55,847 nt of DNA from Methylobacterium tarhaniae. GTDB lineage: Bacteria; Pseudomonadota; Alphaproteobacteria; Rhizobiales; Beijerinckiaceae. Location of the stretch: the NCBI RefSeq assembly GCF_001043955.1, contig NZ_LABZ01000189.1, positions 1 through 55,847 on the forward strand, written 5' to 3'. Position 1 is the stretch's first letter, and each line of letters starts with the position of its first letter. This document shows, piece after piece, positions 37,158-46,834 of this stretch. Below the pieces are notes generated by a model. The model did no database searches. It saw only the letters and a program-made list of their open reading frames with translations, and had not been told where the DNA came from. The position numbers and the translations under genes are program-made.

Positions 37158-37349
37158 GTCTGTTCGGGGATGCGCCCGCGGGCGGCCGGGATTGCCGCCA
37201 AGCGCGCTGATGGGCCGGGTGGCGGGCTCGAATCCGTATTGGCCCGGCGCGTCCGCCAGGCCTGATTGTGGCGAGATTGTAGCACGAGCCCGGGGGGGCG
37301 CAAGGCGGCCTGCGCCTGCCCCAGCGTTCACCCGCCCTGGCCGGATCTC

Positions 37350-38687
37350 TTACTCGGCGGCGCTGCGGCGCCCTTGCCCGAAGCGGCGCTCGATGTAGTC
37401 GATCACGATGCCCTCGAAGTCCTTGGCCAGCGTCGGGCCGCGCAGGGTCATCGCCTTCTTGCCGTCGATGAAGACCGGAGCGGTCGGGGTCTCGCCGGTG
37501 CCGGGGAGCGAGATGCCGATATCGGCGTGCTTCGACTCGCCCGGGCCGTTGACGATGCAGCCCATCACGGCGACGTTCAGCCCCTCGACCCCCGGATAGG
37601 TCTTGCGCCACTCGGGCATCGAGGTGGTGATCCAGTTCTGGATGTCGCGGGCGAGCTCCTGGAACACCGTCGAGGTGGTGCGGCCGCAGCCCGGGCAGGC
37701 GGCGACCAGCGGCACGAAGGTACGGAAGCCCATCGTCTGGAGCAGCTCCTGCGCCACCTTCACCTCGACGGTGCGGTCGCCGCCCGGCTCCGGGGTCAGG
37801 GAGTAGCGGATCGTGTCGCCGATGCCCTCCTGGAGCAGCACGCCGATCGCCGCGGAGGCCGCCACGATGCCCTTCGATCCCATGCCGGCCTCGGTCAGGC
37901 CGAGATGGATGGCGTAGTCGGAGCGGCGCGCCACCTCGCGGTAGACCGCGATCAAGTCCTGCACCGCCGAGACCTTGGCCGAGAGCACGATGCGGTCCTT
38001 CGGCAGGCCGATCTCCACCGCCCGGTCGGCGGAGAGGAGGGCGGACTGCACCATCGCCTCGCGCATCACCGCGCGGGCGTCGCGGGGCTTCGCCGAGCGG
38101 GCGTTCTCGTCCATCATGTGGGTGAGGAGCGCCTCGTCGAGGGAGCCCCAGTTGGCGCCGATGCGCACGGCCTTGCCGTAGCGGGCCGCCTGCTCGACGA
38201 TGGTGCCGAACTGCAGGTCCTTCTTCTCCTTGAAGCCGACATTGCCCGGGTTGATCCGGTACTTGGCGAGCGCCTCGGCGCAGGCCGGATGGTCGGTCAG
38301 GAGCTTGTGGCCGATATAGTGGAAGTCGCCGACGAGCGGCACGTTGACGCCGATGCGGTCCAGCCGCTCGCGGATCTTCGGCACGGCGACCGCCGCCTCG
38401 TCGCGGTCGACGGTGATGCGCACGACCTCGGAGCCGGCCCGCGCCAGCGCCGCGACCTGCGCCACCGTCGCGTCGATGTCGGCCGTGTCGGTGTTGGTCA
38501 TCGACTGCACGACGATCGGGGCGCCGCCGCCCATCACCACCGCGCCCTCGCCCTCACCGATCCGGACGCCGACGGTGCGGTGCCGGGGGCTCGGGCCGGC
38601 AATCTCCGGGGCAGCGGTCTCTCGCGCAGCGGTCTCTCGGGCGGCGTCCGCCGGGGCGGTCGCGGCGAGGGCTTCCATGGCTTCCAT
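37350..38687 (-). CDS. ispG: 4-hydroxy-3-methylbut-2-enyl diphosphate synthase (IspG/GcpE)
   Basis: A 445-aa [4Fe-4S] enzyme of the MEP isoprenoid pathway converting MEcPP to HMBPP. VVQSMTNTDTADIDATVAQV opens the TIM barrel. Cluster cysteines lie in ACPGCGRTT and MGCIVNGPGE, which also carries the key glutamate. The protein has about 30 variable N-terminal residues and is longer than the E. coli form, as usual in alphaproteobacteria. The start at ATG 38687 has AAGG seven bases upstream. Its upstream pathway partner dxr is in this window. Confidence 0.96.
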   Translation of the reverse strand: MEAMEALAATAPADAARETAARETAAPEIAGPSPRHRTVGVRIGEGEGAVVMGGGAPIVVQSMTNTDTADIDATVAQVAALARAGSEVVRITVDRDEAAVAVPKIRERLDRIGVNVPLVGDFHYIGHKLLTDHPACAEALAKYRINPGNVGFKEKKDLQFGTIVEQAARYGKAVRIGANWGSLDEALLTHMMDENARSAKPRDARAVMREAMVQSALLSADRAVEIGLPKDRIVLSAKVSAVQDLIAVYREVARRSDYAIHLGLTEAGMGSKGIVAASAAIGVLLQEGIGDTIRYSLTPEPGGDRTVEVKVAQELLQTMGFRTFVPLVAACPGCGRTTSTVFQELARDIQNWITTSMPEWRKTYPGVEGLNVAVMGCIVNGPGESKHADIGISLPGTGETPTAPVFIDGKKAMTLRGPTLAKDFEGIVIDYIERRFGQGRRSAAE

Positions 38688-39058
38688 CGGATACCTTCGG
38701 GGGTCGTTCGCTAGAGTCTCGGGGTCGCTTCAGTCGCGGCGTGACAACCGTCTAGAGCATTTCCGGGCGCGGTGGAAATCGCTTCGTTCCGCGGAAAGGC
38801 GGGCGCGATCAACGGTGTGGGCCGACCGATCCTGGAATGCTGCACGGAAGGCCGCGACATCCTTGCCAAACCCCTTCCCGGGAGCGCCGACCTTCGATGC
38901 GAGACGAGTCGGGAACTCCCGCCGGGCATGTCCGGCCTCGGAGCACCGTCTTAGCTGATGGTGACGGCGGCACGCGTCAAGCGCGTGACGCCGCGCCACC
39001 CTGCGCGACGTTGCGGCGCACCATTTGATTTTGCAATGCACCACACCACATTCCCGGC
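38688..39058. other. 371-bp divergent intergenic region
   Basis: Between ispG (minus) and the patatin gene (plus). An ATTTCC/GGAAAT dyad (38759-38764, 38774-38779) following TCTAGAG resembles a dispersed repeat of this bacterial group. An A+T-richer patch at 39020-39040 just upstream of the patatin start may contain its promoter, but no convincing -35/-10 pair was found. Confidence 0.5.
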
Positions 39059-40204
39059 ATGACGGACACGACCTTACCCCAGCAAGCGGAGTCCCGCGGG
39101 GCGAATGTCCCCGAGGCGGCTCAAGAGGCCTTCGGTCATCCGGCCTCCGGCCCCGTTCAGGCTGTCTCCGGCCCGCTCGGCCGCGGCCTCGTCGGCCCCC
39201 GGGCCGAGAAGGCGATCGCCCTCGCCCTCCAGGGCGGCGGCGCCCACGGCGCCTTCACCTGGGGCGTGCTCGACGCCCTGATCGAGGATGGCCGCCTCGC
39301 CTTCGAGGCGATCACCGGGGCGAGCGCCGGCGCGATGAACGCCGTCGTGATGGTCGACGGCTGGCTGCGCGGCGGCCCCGACGGCGCCCGCGAGCGCCTG
39401 GAGGCGTTCTGGCGCGAGGTCAGCCTCGATGCCGACCTGCCGCAGGCGCAGCAGACCTTCGTCGACGGGGTGATGAGCTTCTGGAAGGCGACCCCGGTCG
39501 GGGCGTTCTGGAACGCCGTCGCCAGCCCGTACACGTCCAACCCGCTCAACATCAATCCGCTCAAGCGGGCTCTCGCCGACACGGTCGATTTCGAGGCTCT
39601 ACGCCGGGACGGCCCGGCCGACCTGTTCATCTCGGCCACCAACGTCTGGACCGGCAAGATGGCGGTGTTCGAGCGGCCGGACCTCACGGTCGACCACCTG
39701 ATGGCCTCGGCCTGCCTGCCGACGGTGTTCCAGGCGGTGGAGATCGACGGCGTACCGCACTGGGACGGCGGCTATCTCGGCAACCCGCCGCTCTATCCAC
39801 TCTATCACGGCGCCCGCTCCCGCGACATCCTGCTCGTCCAGATCAACCCGGTCGAGCGCCGGACGACCCCCCGCAGCCCGGCCGAGATCCGCGACCGCCT
39901 CAACGAGATCACCTTCAACGGCAACCTGTTGCGCGAGCTGCGCGCGATCGACTTCATCGACGACCTGATCGAGGACGGCGTGCTCGGGCGCTCGAACGCC
40001 TACAAGCAGGTGCTCCTCCACCGCATCGACGGCAGCGGCGGCGCGCTCGAGGATGTCTCGGCCTCCTCGCGGCTGCGGGCGCAGTGGCCGTTCTTTCTCC
40101 ACCTGCGCGATGCCGGGCGGGACGCGGCCAAGGCGTGGCTCGCCGAGTGCTACGACGCGGTCGGGCGCGAGAGCACGCTGGATCTCAAGGCGATGTATAC
40201 CTGA
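39059..40204 (+). CDS. patatin-like phospholipase family protein
   Basis: A 381-aa serine lipid hydrolase. The oxyanion stretch GGGAHGAF (59-66) precedes the nucleophile Ser89 in GASAG, and catalytic Asp236 lies in DGGYLGNPPL, completing the Ser-Asp dyad. The N-terminal 48 residues are polar and variable; there is no signal peptide. Members cleave acyl esters of phospholipids, and related genes in methylobacteria lie near polyhydroxyalkanoate genes; nothing of that kind is adjacent here. The C-terminal helical portion (FHLRDAGRDAAKAWL-type) is typical of the bacterial subgroup. Confidence 0.9.
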   Translation: MTDTTLPQQAESRGANVPEAAQEAFGHPASGPVQAVSGPLGRGLVGPRAEKAIALALQGGGAHGAFTWGVLDALIEDGRLAFEAITGASAGAMNAVVMVDGWLRGGPDGARERLEAFWREVSLDADLPQAQQTFVDGVMSFWKATPVGAFWNAVASPYTSNPLNINPLKRALADTVDFEALRRDGPADLFISATNVWTGKMAVFERPDLTVDHLMASACLPTVFQAVEIDGVPHWDGGYLGNPPLYPLYHGARSRDILLVQINPVERRTTPRSPAEIRDRLNEITFNGNLLRELRAIDFIDDLIEDGVLGRSNAYKQVLLHRIDGSGGALEDVSASSRLRAQWPFFLHLRDAGRDAAKAWLAECYDAVGRESTLDLKAMYT

Positions 40205-40418
40205 GGCGGGACGGCGCAGCGATTCGGCAGGCCTGTCAGGGCCTGTCGAGCCGCCCGGACGGACCTTTACCTCCGGCTGGGCGGGATCGGAGCGAAAGCT
40301 GCCGGGGACGCGCCGGCCTGACACGGCCTCGTTCAGCCATCCTGCCCGCAGGTCGTTCGTCGCCATCCATCAGTCCCGCGATCCCTGCGCCAGCCACCCG
40401 CTCTTCCCAGAATCGGGC

Positions 40419-40649
40419 GTGGTCGCGACGCTGCGCGCCGTCGAGACCGATGACGGCGTGCCGGTGCCGGCCGGTTCGCGTGGCACGGTCGTGGCGGTCT
40501 GCGGTGGCGGCGCTGCCGATGAGGTCGAGTTCGCGCGCCCTGTCATCGGCAATTGCACGATCGATGCGGATCGTCTTCGCTCAGCCTCACGACGCCCCAT
40601 CCGCGGTCGGTCTGGCGCACGGCGCCGGGCACGATCGCGAGATCGCTGA
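40419..40649 (+). CDS. DUF4926-like small ORF, GTG start uncertain
   Basis: Up to 76 aa. The N-terminal half (VVATLRAVETDDGVPVPAGS, then RGTVVAVCGGGAADEVEF) matches the beta-barrel-like pattern of DUF4926 proteins: an initial hydrophobic strand, GxRGTVV, and a [YD]EVEF strand. Beyond about residue 55 the frame turns arginine-rich and loses similarity, so the gene may be frameshifted or read through. No ATG is available; GTG 40419 is the only nearby start and has no clear ribosome-binding site. DUF4926 genes usually sit next to a partner small gene; none is evident. It could be a decaying copy. Confidence 0.4.
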   Translation: MVATLRAVETDDGVPVPAGSRGTVVAVCGGGAADEVEFARPVIGNCTIDADRLRSASRRPIRGRSGARRRARSRDR

Positions 40650-40872
40650 TAATGGCGCATCCGATCCGGGCTCCCGGCGATGCGGGAGCAGGCTGGACCG
40701 AAGCGCCGGCATCCGTTGAAGGGTCGTCCGTGACCACCGGCGCGGGTCCCGACGGCTCGAGGCGCCACTTGGCTTGACGCCCTAAAATATTAGTGCAGCA
40801 ATGGCTGAAACGCGCGGAGTGATCCGCCGCCGATCAAGGGCCGCCAGAGCCCACGCCATGAACGGGGGAAAC
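40650..40872. other. leader region of the ABC importer operon
   Basis: 223 bp upstream of the binding-protein gene. A short A+T-rich block with CTAAAATATTAG (40782-40793) stands out; TTGACG precedes it at 40774, but the spacing to any -10 is wrong. A regulatory site is plausible; no riboswitch fold was recognised. Confidence 0.4.
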
Positions 40873-42048
40873 ATGACGATCACACGCCGCACGGCGGTCG
40901 CGGGATTCGCAGCCGGAGCCGGTCTCGCCTTCTCGGGGCGGGCCTGGGCGCAGCTTCCCCTGCCGAAATCGCCCGTCGTCGTCACCGTGGTCGACGTGGC
41001 GGGCAACCTCGCTCTGACCCAGAAGGCGATTGAGGCCTATCGCCGGGCAAAACCCGGCATCGTCTCGCGCTTCGCCTTCACCAAGGCGCCGGCGCCGGAA
41101 CTGCCCTCGAAGCTCAAGGCGCAACAGGTGGCCGGCCGGGTCGACATCGACCTCGTGCTCACCGGCACCGACGGCATCGCCGCCGGCATCGAGCAGAAGC
41201 TCTGGATCGACCTGAAGCCCCATGCCGGCCAGCTGCCGAAGCCCGCCGACATCTACCAGCCCGCGGCGCTCCGGCTGAACCGCCTGGCGCAGGACCAGGG
41301 GCTCTGCGTCGCCTGGTACCCGTCGGGCCCGCTGATCGAGTACATGCCCGAGCGGGTGAAGACGGTGCCGACGACCGCCGACGAGCTTCTGGCCTGGGCG
41401 CGCCAGAACAAGGGCAAGTTCATGTATGCCCGCCCGGCCAATTCGGGTCCCGGTCGCACCTGGATCATGGGCCTGCCCTACATCCTGGGCGACACGAACC
41501 CGGCCGATCCGGACAAGGGTTGGGACAAGACCTGGGAATACCTGAAGGCGATCGGCGAGACGGTCGATTACTACCCGGGCGGCACGTCGCAGACGATGAA
41601 GGAGCTCGGCGAGGGCAGTCGCGACATCGTGGTCTCGACCACCGGCTGGGACATCAACCCGCGGGTGCTCGGCGTGGTGCCGGCCGAGGCGAGGGTCGGG
41701 TCCCTGAAGAACTTCCGCTGGGTGGCCGATGCCCATTACATGGCGGTGCCGAGGGGCGTGCCGGAGGAGAAGCTCGCGGTCGTCCTCGACCTGATGGCCT
41801 TCCTGCTCCAGCCGCCGCAGCAGGCCTACACCTACGACGAGGGCTACTTCTATCCCGGCCCCGCCGTGAAGGGCGTCACCCTCGACATGGCCCCGCCGGA
41901 GAGCCGGGCGGCGCTCAAGGAATTCGGCCGGCCGGAATACGACCGCATGATCGCCGAGACCCCGATCGAGATGCCGCTCGACGCCGACAAGCTGGTCGTG
42001 GCCTTCCGGCGATGGGACGAGCAGGTCGGCTCGGGCAAGAAGCGATAG
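40873..42048 (+). CDS. ABC transporter periplasmic solute-binding protein, Tat-exported
   Basis: A 391-aa family 1 extracellular solute-binding protein. The N-terminus MTITRRTAVAGFAAGAGLAF has a twin-arginine signal with cleavage after AWA; mature sequence begins QLPLPKSPVVV. Start ATG 40873 follows GGGGGA. The overall pattern resembles binding proteins of spermidine/putrescine, iron or thiamine-type importers, including the YnjB class, but ligand residues cannot be assigned. First gene of a four-gene operon with ATPase and two permeases. Confidence 0.87.
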   Translation: MTITRRTAVAGFAAGAGLAFSGRAWAQLPLPKSPVVVTVVDVAGNLALTQKAIEAYRRAKPGIVSRFAFTKAPAPELPSKLKAQQVAGRVDIDLVLTGTDGIAAGIEQKLWIDLKPHAGQLPKPADIYQPAALRLNRLAQDQGLCVAWYPSGPLIEYMPERVKTVPTTADELLAWARQNKGKFMYARPANSGPGRTWIMGLPYILGDTNPADPDKGWDKTWEYLKAIGETVDYYPGGTSQTMKELGEGSRDIVVSTTGWDINPRVLGVVPAEARVGSLKNFRWVADAHYMAVPRGVPEEKLAVVLDLMAFLLQPPQQAYTYDEGYFYPGPAVKGVTLDMAPPESRAALKEFGRPEYDRMIAETPIEMPLDADKLVVAFRRWDEQVGSGKKR

Positions 42049-42104
42049 ACGGGACAACGTGGGAAGAGCCCGGAAAGAGGCTCCGCGGCAGGGGGAGATG
42101 ACCG

Positions 42105-43172
42105 ATGACGCTGTCTGACCGGGCGCCGCAGGACCTGCGCTTGAGCGGCCTGAGCCGCCGGTTCGGCGCGATGACCGCCCTCGACGGGCTCGACCTGACG
42201 ATCAAGGGCGGCGAGTTCGTCGCCCTCCTGGGGCCGTCGGGATGCGGCAAGTCGACGGCGCTCAACTGCATCGCCGGTCTCCTGCCGCTCACCGGCGGGT
42301 CGATCCATCTCGGCGAGCGCCGGATCGACCGGCTCAAGCCCGAGGAGCGCGGCTTCGGCATGGTCTTCCAGAGCTACGCCCTCTTCCCGCACATGAACGT
42401 GGCGAAGAATGTCGGCTTCGGCCTCGCCATGCGGGGCGTCAAGGGAGCGGAGGCCGCCCGCCGGGTCGACGACGCGCTGGCCCTGGTGCGGCTGCAATCG
42501 CAGGCGGCGAAGCTTCCGGGCCAGATGTCCGGCGGCCAGCAACAGCGGGTCGCCATCGCCCGGGCGATCGTGATCGAGCCGCCGGTGGTGCTGATGGACG
42601 AGCCGCTGTCGAACCTCGACGCCAAGCTGCGCCTGGAGATGCGGGCCGAGATCCGCCGCATCCACGACGCCATCGGCTCGACCACGATCTACGTCACCCA
42701 CGACCAGGACGAGGCCCTGTCGATGGCAGACCGGATCGTGGTGATGCGCGACGGGCGCATCCGTCAGGTCGGCACGCCGGAAGACCTCTACGAGCGCCCG
42801 GCCCATCCGGACGTCGCCGACTTTATGGGATTCCGCAATCGCCTGCGCGGCCGTGCACTCGCGGTGAGCGGCGAGCGAGCCGAAATCGAGATCTGCGGCA
42901 CCCGCCTCGCCGGCACCCTGCGGGACGCCTTGAGCCCCGGCGCCCCCGCGGTCGCGGCGATCCGCCCGGAGGACCTGATTCCCGCCTCCGAAGGCCTGCC
43001 GGCCCGGGTCGCCAGCGTCGAGTATCGCGGCCGGGCCTTCTTCGGCACCGCCGTGGCGCAGGACGGCACCGAGCTGTTCTTCCGCTCCGACCGATTGGTG
43101 GCGCAGGACGAGCCGGTCCGCCTCGCCGCCGCCTCGCCCCGGGTCCTGGTCTTCCCCGGGGAGGCGGCGTGA
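42105..43172 (+). CDS. ABC transporter ATP-binding protein
   Basis: A 355-aa importer ATPase of the PotA/UgpC type. Walker A GPSGCGKST, Q-loop VFQSYALFPHM, signature MSGGQQQR, Walker B VVLMDEP and the switch-histidine segment TTIYVTHDQ are all intact. The C-terminal 110 residues form a TOBE-like regulatory domain. It lies 56 bp after the binding-protein gene and overlaps the next permease gene by 4 bp (GTGA), suggesting translational coupling. The ligand is unknown. Confidence 0.95.
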   Translation: MTLSDRAPQDLRLSGLSRRFGAMTALDGLDLTIKGGEFVALLGPSGCGKSTALNCIAGLLPLTGGSIHLGERRIDRLKPEERGFGMVFQSYALFPHMNVAKNVGFGLAMRGVKGAEAARRVDDALALVRLQSQAAKLPGQMSGGQQQRVAIARAIVIEPPVVLMDEPLSNLDAKLRLEMRAEIRRIHDAIGSTTIYVTHDQDEALSMADRIVVMRDGRIRQVGTPEDLYERPAHPDVADFMGFRNRLRGRALAVSGERAEIEICGTRLAGTLRDALSPGAPAVAAIRPEDLIPASEGLPARVASVEYRGRAFFGTAVAQDGTELFFRSDRLVAQDEPVRLAAASPRVLVFPGEAA

Positions 43173-44092
43173 CCTCCACCTCGCTCCCTACGGCCGCGCC
43201 GGCCTCGGGCCGGGAGGAGGCGCCGCCGCTCTCGGTCCGCCTCGCCGCCCGGGGATTGGACGGCACCACGCTCCTGGTGGTGCCGGCGCTTCTCGCGATC
43301 CTCGGCCTGTTCGTCTATCCCTTCGCCTACGGGCTGGTGCTGTCGCTGCAGCCGAAGGCCGGCGCCTGGTGGGCGAACTATGCCCGCTTCTTCTCCGACC
43401 CGTTCCTGTACGACACGATCGGCGCCACCTTGCGCCTCGCGCTGCCGGTCACGGTGCTCAACCTGGCGCTCGCGGTGCCGATCGCACTCCGCGTGCGGCT
43501 GATGCGCCGCCAGCGCCTCCTCACCACGATCCTGGTCCTGCCGATCACGCTGGGCACCGTGCTGGTGGCGGAAGGCCTCTTGAACTTCCTCGGGCCGCAG
43601 GGCTGGTTCAACCGCTCGCTGGTCTGGCTCGGCGTGATCGCGGGTCCGCTCAAGCTCACCAACAATTACTGGGGCGTGTTCGCCTCGCTCCTCATCACCG
43701 GCTTCCCGTTCGCGTTCCTGCTGACGCTCTCCTCGGTCACCGGCATCGATCCCGCCCTGGAGCAGGCGGCGGCCACCCACGGGGCCAATGCCTGGCAGCG
43801 TTTCACGAAGGTCGTCCTGCCGCTGATCCTGCCCGGCCTCGCCGTGACCTTCTGCCTGTCCTTCGTCCAGGCCTTCTCGGTGTTCCCGTCCGCGGTGCTG
43901 CTCGGGGCGCCGGCGGGCGCGACGCGGGTGATCTCGATCGCGGCCTACCAGGCGGCGTTCGAGGACTACGATTACTCGCTGGCCTCGGCGATCGCGATGA
44001 TCATGGGCGCCGTGCAGCTCGCCATCGTCGGCCTGCTGCTCTGGGGCCGCACGCTCCTCTATACCGGCCCGGTCGGGGGCACCAAGGGATGA
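43169..44092 (+). CDS. ABC transporter permease (first of pair)
   Basis: A 307-aa inner-membrane subunit starting at GTG 43169, which overlaps the ATPase stop; GGGGAGG lies just upstream. Six or more transmembrane helices begin at TTLLVVPALLAILGLFVYPF. The EAA loop (EQAAATHGANAWQRFTKVVLPL) is present near residue 205. The arrangement fits PotB-type permeases. It ends overlapping the start of the second permease by 4 bp. Confidence 0.93.
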   Translation: MTSTSLPTAAPASGREEAPPLSVRLAARGLDGTTLLVVPALLAILGLFVYPFAYGLVLSLQPKAGAWWANYARFFSDPFLYDTIGATLRLALPVTVLNLALAVPIALRVRLMRRQRLLTTILVLPITLGTVLVAEGLLNFLGPQGWFNRSLVWLGVIAGPLKLTNNYWGVFASLLITGFPFAFLLTLSSVTGIDPALEQAAATHGANAWQRFTKVVLPLILPGLAVTFCLSFVQAFSVFPSAVLLGAPAGATRVISIAAYQAAFEDYDYSLASAIAMIMGAVQLAIVGLLLWGRTLLYTGPVGGTKG

Positions 44093-44931
44093 TCCGCGAC
44101 ACCGGTCCCGGCTCCCGCCTGTGGCGGATGGCGGTCTGGGCCGTCACGCTGCTGTTCTGCCTCAACCTCATGGCGATGATCGCCGCGGTGGTGCTCAACT
44201 CCTTCGCCACGCGCTGGCTCGGCACCTGGCTGCCGCTGGGCTTCACCACCCGCTGGTACGCCTCGGCCTGGGACGAGTTCCAGCTCGGCGAGGTGCTGGT
44301 CGTCACCCTGCAGGTGGTCTTCCTGGTGGTCCTTCTCTCCGGGCTTCTCGGGGTCGCGGCGGCCTACGCGCTGGCGCGGCGCGACTTTCCGGGCAAGCGG
44401 CTGGTGATGCTGGTCTTCCTGCTGCCCCTGCTGGTGCCGCCGATCACCTACGGCATCCCGCTCGCCACGGTGCTCTACCAGGCGGGCCTCGCCGGCACGC
44501 TCTGGGGCGTGGTGCTGGCCAACCTCGTGCCGAGCATACCCTTCGTGGTGCTGGTGATGATCCCGTTCATCGAGCAGATCGATCCGCGCATCGAGGCGGC
44601 GGCCCGGGTCTTCGGCGCCGGCACCCGCCAGCTCTTCCTGCGGGTGCTGCTGCCGCTCTTGGTCCCCGGCATCCTCGCCGCCCTGCTGCTGGTGCTGGTG
44701 CGCACGATCGCGATGTTCGAGCTGACCTTCCTGGTCGCCGGGCCGACGAGCCAGACCCTGGTGGTGGCGCTCTATTACGCGGTCTTCGCCGCCGGGGTGC
44801 GCGCCGGGCAGTCGATCGACGCGATGGCGGTCATCTACATGGCGGTGACGCTGGTCTGGCTGGTGATCGCGCTGCGCTTCGTCAACCCGACGCAGATCGT
44901 GGCGCGGGCGAAGCAGCAGGGGGCGTCGTGA
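44089..44931 (+). CDS. ABC transporter permease (second of pair)
   Basis: A 280-aa PotC-type permease. Six transmembrane helices; the EAA loop reads EAAARVFGAGTRQLFLRVLL. The start ATG 44089 overlaps the first permease stop. It completes the importer (binding protein, ATPase, two permeases). No intrinsic terminator is obvious after it. Confidence 0.94.
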   Translation: MIRDTGPGSRLWRMAVWAVTLLFCLNLMAMIAAVVLNSFATRWLGTWLPLGFTTRWYASAWDEFQLGEVLVVTLQVVFLVVLLSGLLGVAAAYALARRDFPGKRLVMLVFLLPLLVPPITYGIPLATVLYQAGLAGTLWGVVLANLVPSIPFVVLVMIPFIEQIDPRIEAAARVFGAGTRQLFLRVLLPLLVPGILAALLLVLVRTIAMFELTFLVAGPTSQTLVVALYYAVFAAGVRAGQSIDAMAVIYMAVTLVWLVIALRFVNPTQIVARAKQQGAS

Positions 44932-45287
44932 GGCCCAAGGCCGGTCCCCCACGCGCGCCCGTTCCCGGGCCGTGACGGAACGAGGCTTCGGGCTGAACCC
45001 GGCCGGCGTGATCCGGAATCTCCCTCGAAGGCGAGGCCACCAAGCCCCACGGCTCATCCGCCGGGGACCGCTCAGCCGGTGAGCAACGGATATCGACGGC
45101 CGAAAGAAGACGACCTTTGGTTTCGTTCTCGAATCTCTGCCAAGCCCAAGGTCTCGGACTTCCGGGCCAGGCATCGAGAATTCGAGGTTGTTCAACGGCC
45201 CCGTCGATCCCGGGCTGGCCCGGAACCGGCGGGGCCGTCGGTATGACGGGTCGGTCTCGCTCGGACGAGGAGCGACCCGATCCCGCC
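44932..45287. other. 356-bp intergenic stretch, no supported gene
   Basis: Lies between the convergent ABC operon and serA. A CGGGTCG/CGACCCG pair with an inner GCTC/GAGC helix near 45249-45280 could act as a weak end signal for serA, but has no T-run. Nothing else is seen. Confidence 0.5.
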
Positions 45288-46535
45288 TCAGCGACGCTCG
45301 TACAGGAGCCGCGCCCGGATCGTCCCGTCGATGGAGCGCAGCTCCTCGAGCAGGGCCTCCGGATCGACGTCGGTCGCGTCGGTCTCGACCACCACGTAAC
45401 CGACCTCGCCGTCGGTCTGGTAGAACTGCGCCGCGATGTTGATCTGCTTGCGGGCGAAGGTCTCGTTGAGGCGCCCGAGCATGCCCGGCAGGTTGCGCTG
45501 CACGTGGATGAAGCGCAGGCCGGTCGGCCGGGCCGGCAGCTGCACCTGCGGGAAGTTCACCGCGCCCACCGTCGAGCCGATGTCGGAATAGTCGACGAGC
45601 TTGCGGGCCACCTCGGCGCCGATGCGCTCCTGCGCCTCCTCGGTCGAGCCGCCGACATGCGGGGTGAGGATGACGTTCTCGAGGCCCTGGAGCGGCGAGA
45701 CGAAGCGCTCCTGGTTCGACTTCGGCTCCACCGGGAACACGTCGACCGCGGCCCCCCGCAGGTGGCCGTCCTTCAGGGCCGAGGCCAGGGCGTCGAGGTC
45801 GACCACCGTGCCGCGGGAATTGTTGATGAGGTAGGAGCCGGGCTTCATCGCCCGGATCTGCGCCTCTCCGATCATGTTGTGGGTCGAGGCGGTCTCGGGC
45901 ACGTGCAGCGAGACCACGTCGCTCTGGGCCAGGAGCGCGTCGAGGCTGTCCACCGGCTCGGTGTTGCCGTGGCGCAGGCGGTCGGTGAGATCGTGGAAGA
46001 TCACCCGCATGCCCATCGCCTCGGCGAGGTTCGAGAGCTGCGAGCCGATATTGCCGTAGCCGACGATGCCGAGCGTCTTGCCGCGCACCTCGAACGAGCC
46101 GTTGGCCGACTTGTCCCAGCCGCCGACATGGGCCGAGACCGAACGCGGCACGATGCGGCGGAGCAGCATCACGATCTCGCCGATGACCAGCTCGGCCACC
46201 GAGCGGGTGTTGGAGAACGGCGCGTTGAAGACCGGGATGCCGCGCCTGCGCGCCGCGTCGAGATCGACCTGGTTGGTGCCGACCGAGAAGCAGCCGACGG
46301 CCATCAGCCGGTCGGCGGCCTCGAAGGCGGCCTCGTCGAGCTGGGTGCGCGAGCGGATGCCGAGGATGTGCACGCCCTTGAGGGCCTGGCGCAGGTCGGC
46401 CGGGTCGAGGGCCTTGGTGAGCCGCGTGACGGTGACGTAGCCGGCCGCCTCCAGCAGCGCCACCGCGCTGTCGTTGATGCCTTCGAGCAGCAGGACGCGA
46501 ATCTTGTCCTTGGGCAGTGAGAGCTTGTCGGCCAT
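45288..46535 (-). CDS. serA: D-3-phosphoglycerate dehydrogenase
   Basis: A 415-aa NAD-dependent enzyme of serine synthesis. GIVGYGNIGSQ binds NAD, the catalytic histidine lies in TPHVGGSTEEAQ, and the C-terminal ACT domain (FIHVQRNLPGMLGRLNETFA) suggests allosteric serine control. Length and layout match the E. coli-type short SerA rather than the 530-aa form. Start ATG 46535 (MADKLSLPKDKIRVLLLE); longer frame to 46640 has no homology. It is divergent from the SCO1 gene, with 299 bp between. Confidence 0.94.
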   Translation of the reverse strand: MADKLSLPKDKIRVLLLEGINDSAVALLEAAGYVTVTRLTKALDPADLRQALKGVHILGIRSRTQLDEAAFEAADRLMAVGCFSVGTNQVDLDAARRRGIPVFNAPFSNTRSVAELVIGEIVMLLRRIVPRSVSAHVGGWDKSANGSFEVRGKTLGIVGYGNIGSQLSNLAEAMGMRVIFHDLTDRLRHGNTEPVDSLDALLAQSDVVSLHVPETASTHNMIGEAQIRAMKPGSYLINNSRGTVVDLDALASALKDGHLRGAAVDVFPVEPKSNQERFVSPLQGLENVILTPHVGGSTEEAQERIGAEVARKLVDYSDIGSTVGAVNFPQVQLPARPTGLRFIHVQRNLPGMLGRLNETFARKQINIAAQFYQTDGEVGYVVVETDATDVDPEALLEELRSIDGTIRARLLYERR

Positions 46536-46834
46536 GGCGGGTCTTCTTGGCAGGTATTCTCGGAAACGGGATCGGACACCGCGGCAGGCGCGGATCCGTG
46601 CGCCGCGACCGATAGGAGAGCGCGCGACGCAACGCAACACGGGGTCCGGTCACACGGGCCTGCCCACGCGCAGGGCAGTGCTGCGCCCACCGCGCGGGCA
46701 ATCCGCCCTGCGCATACCGGGACGACGCCGCGCCGGGCTCCGGGCCGCGGGGCGACCCCGTGCCCCCTTGCGGGGAGGGGCGGGCGGTGGTCCACCGGCT
46801 CCGTCCGTCACGGGAAGCCAGGAAGACACCCTCG
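46536..46834. other. divergent intergenic region serA / SCO1 gene
   Basis: 299 bp of very G+C-rich DNA with no gene. Promoters for both genes should be here, but no clear boxes are visible. Confidence 0.45.
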
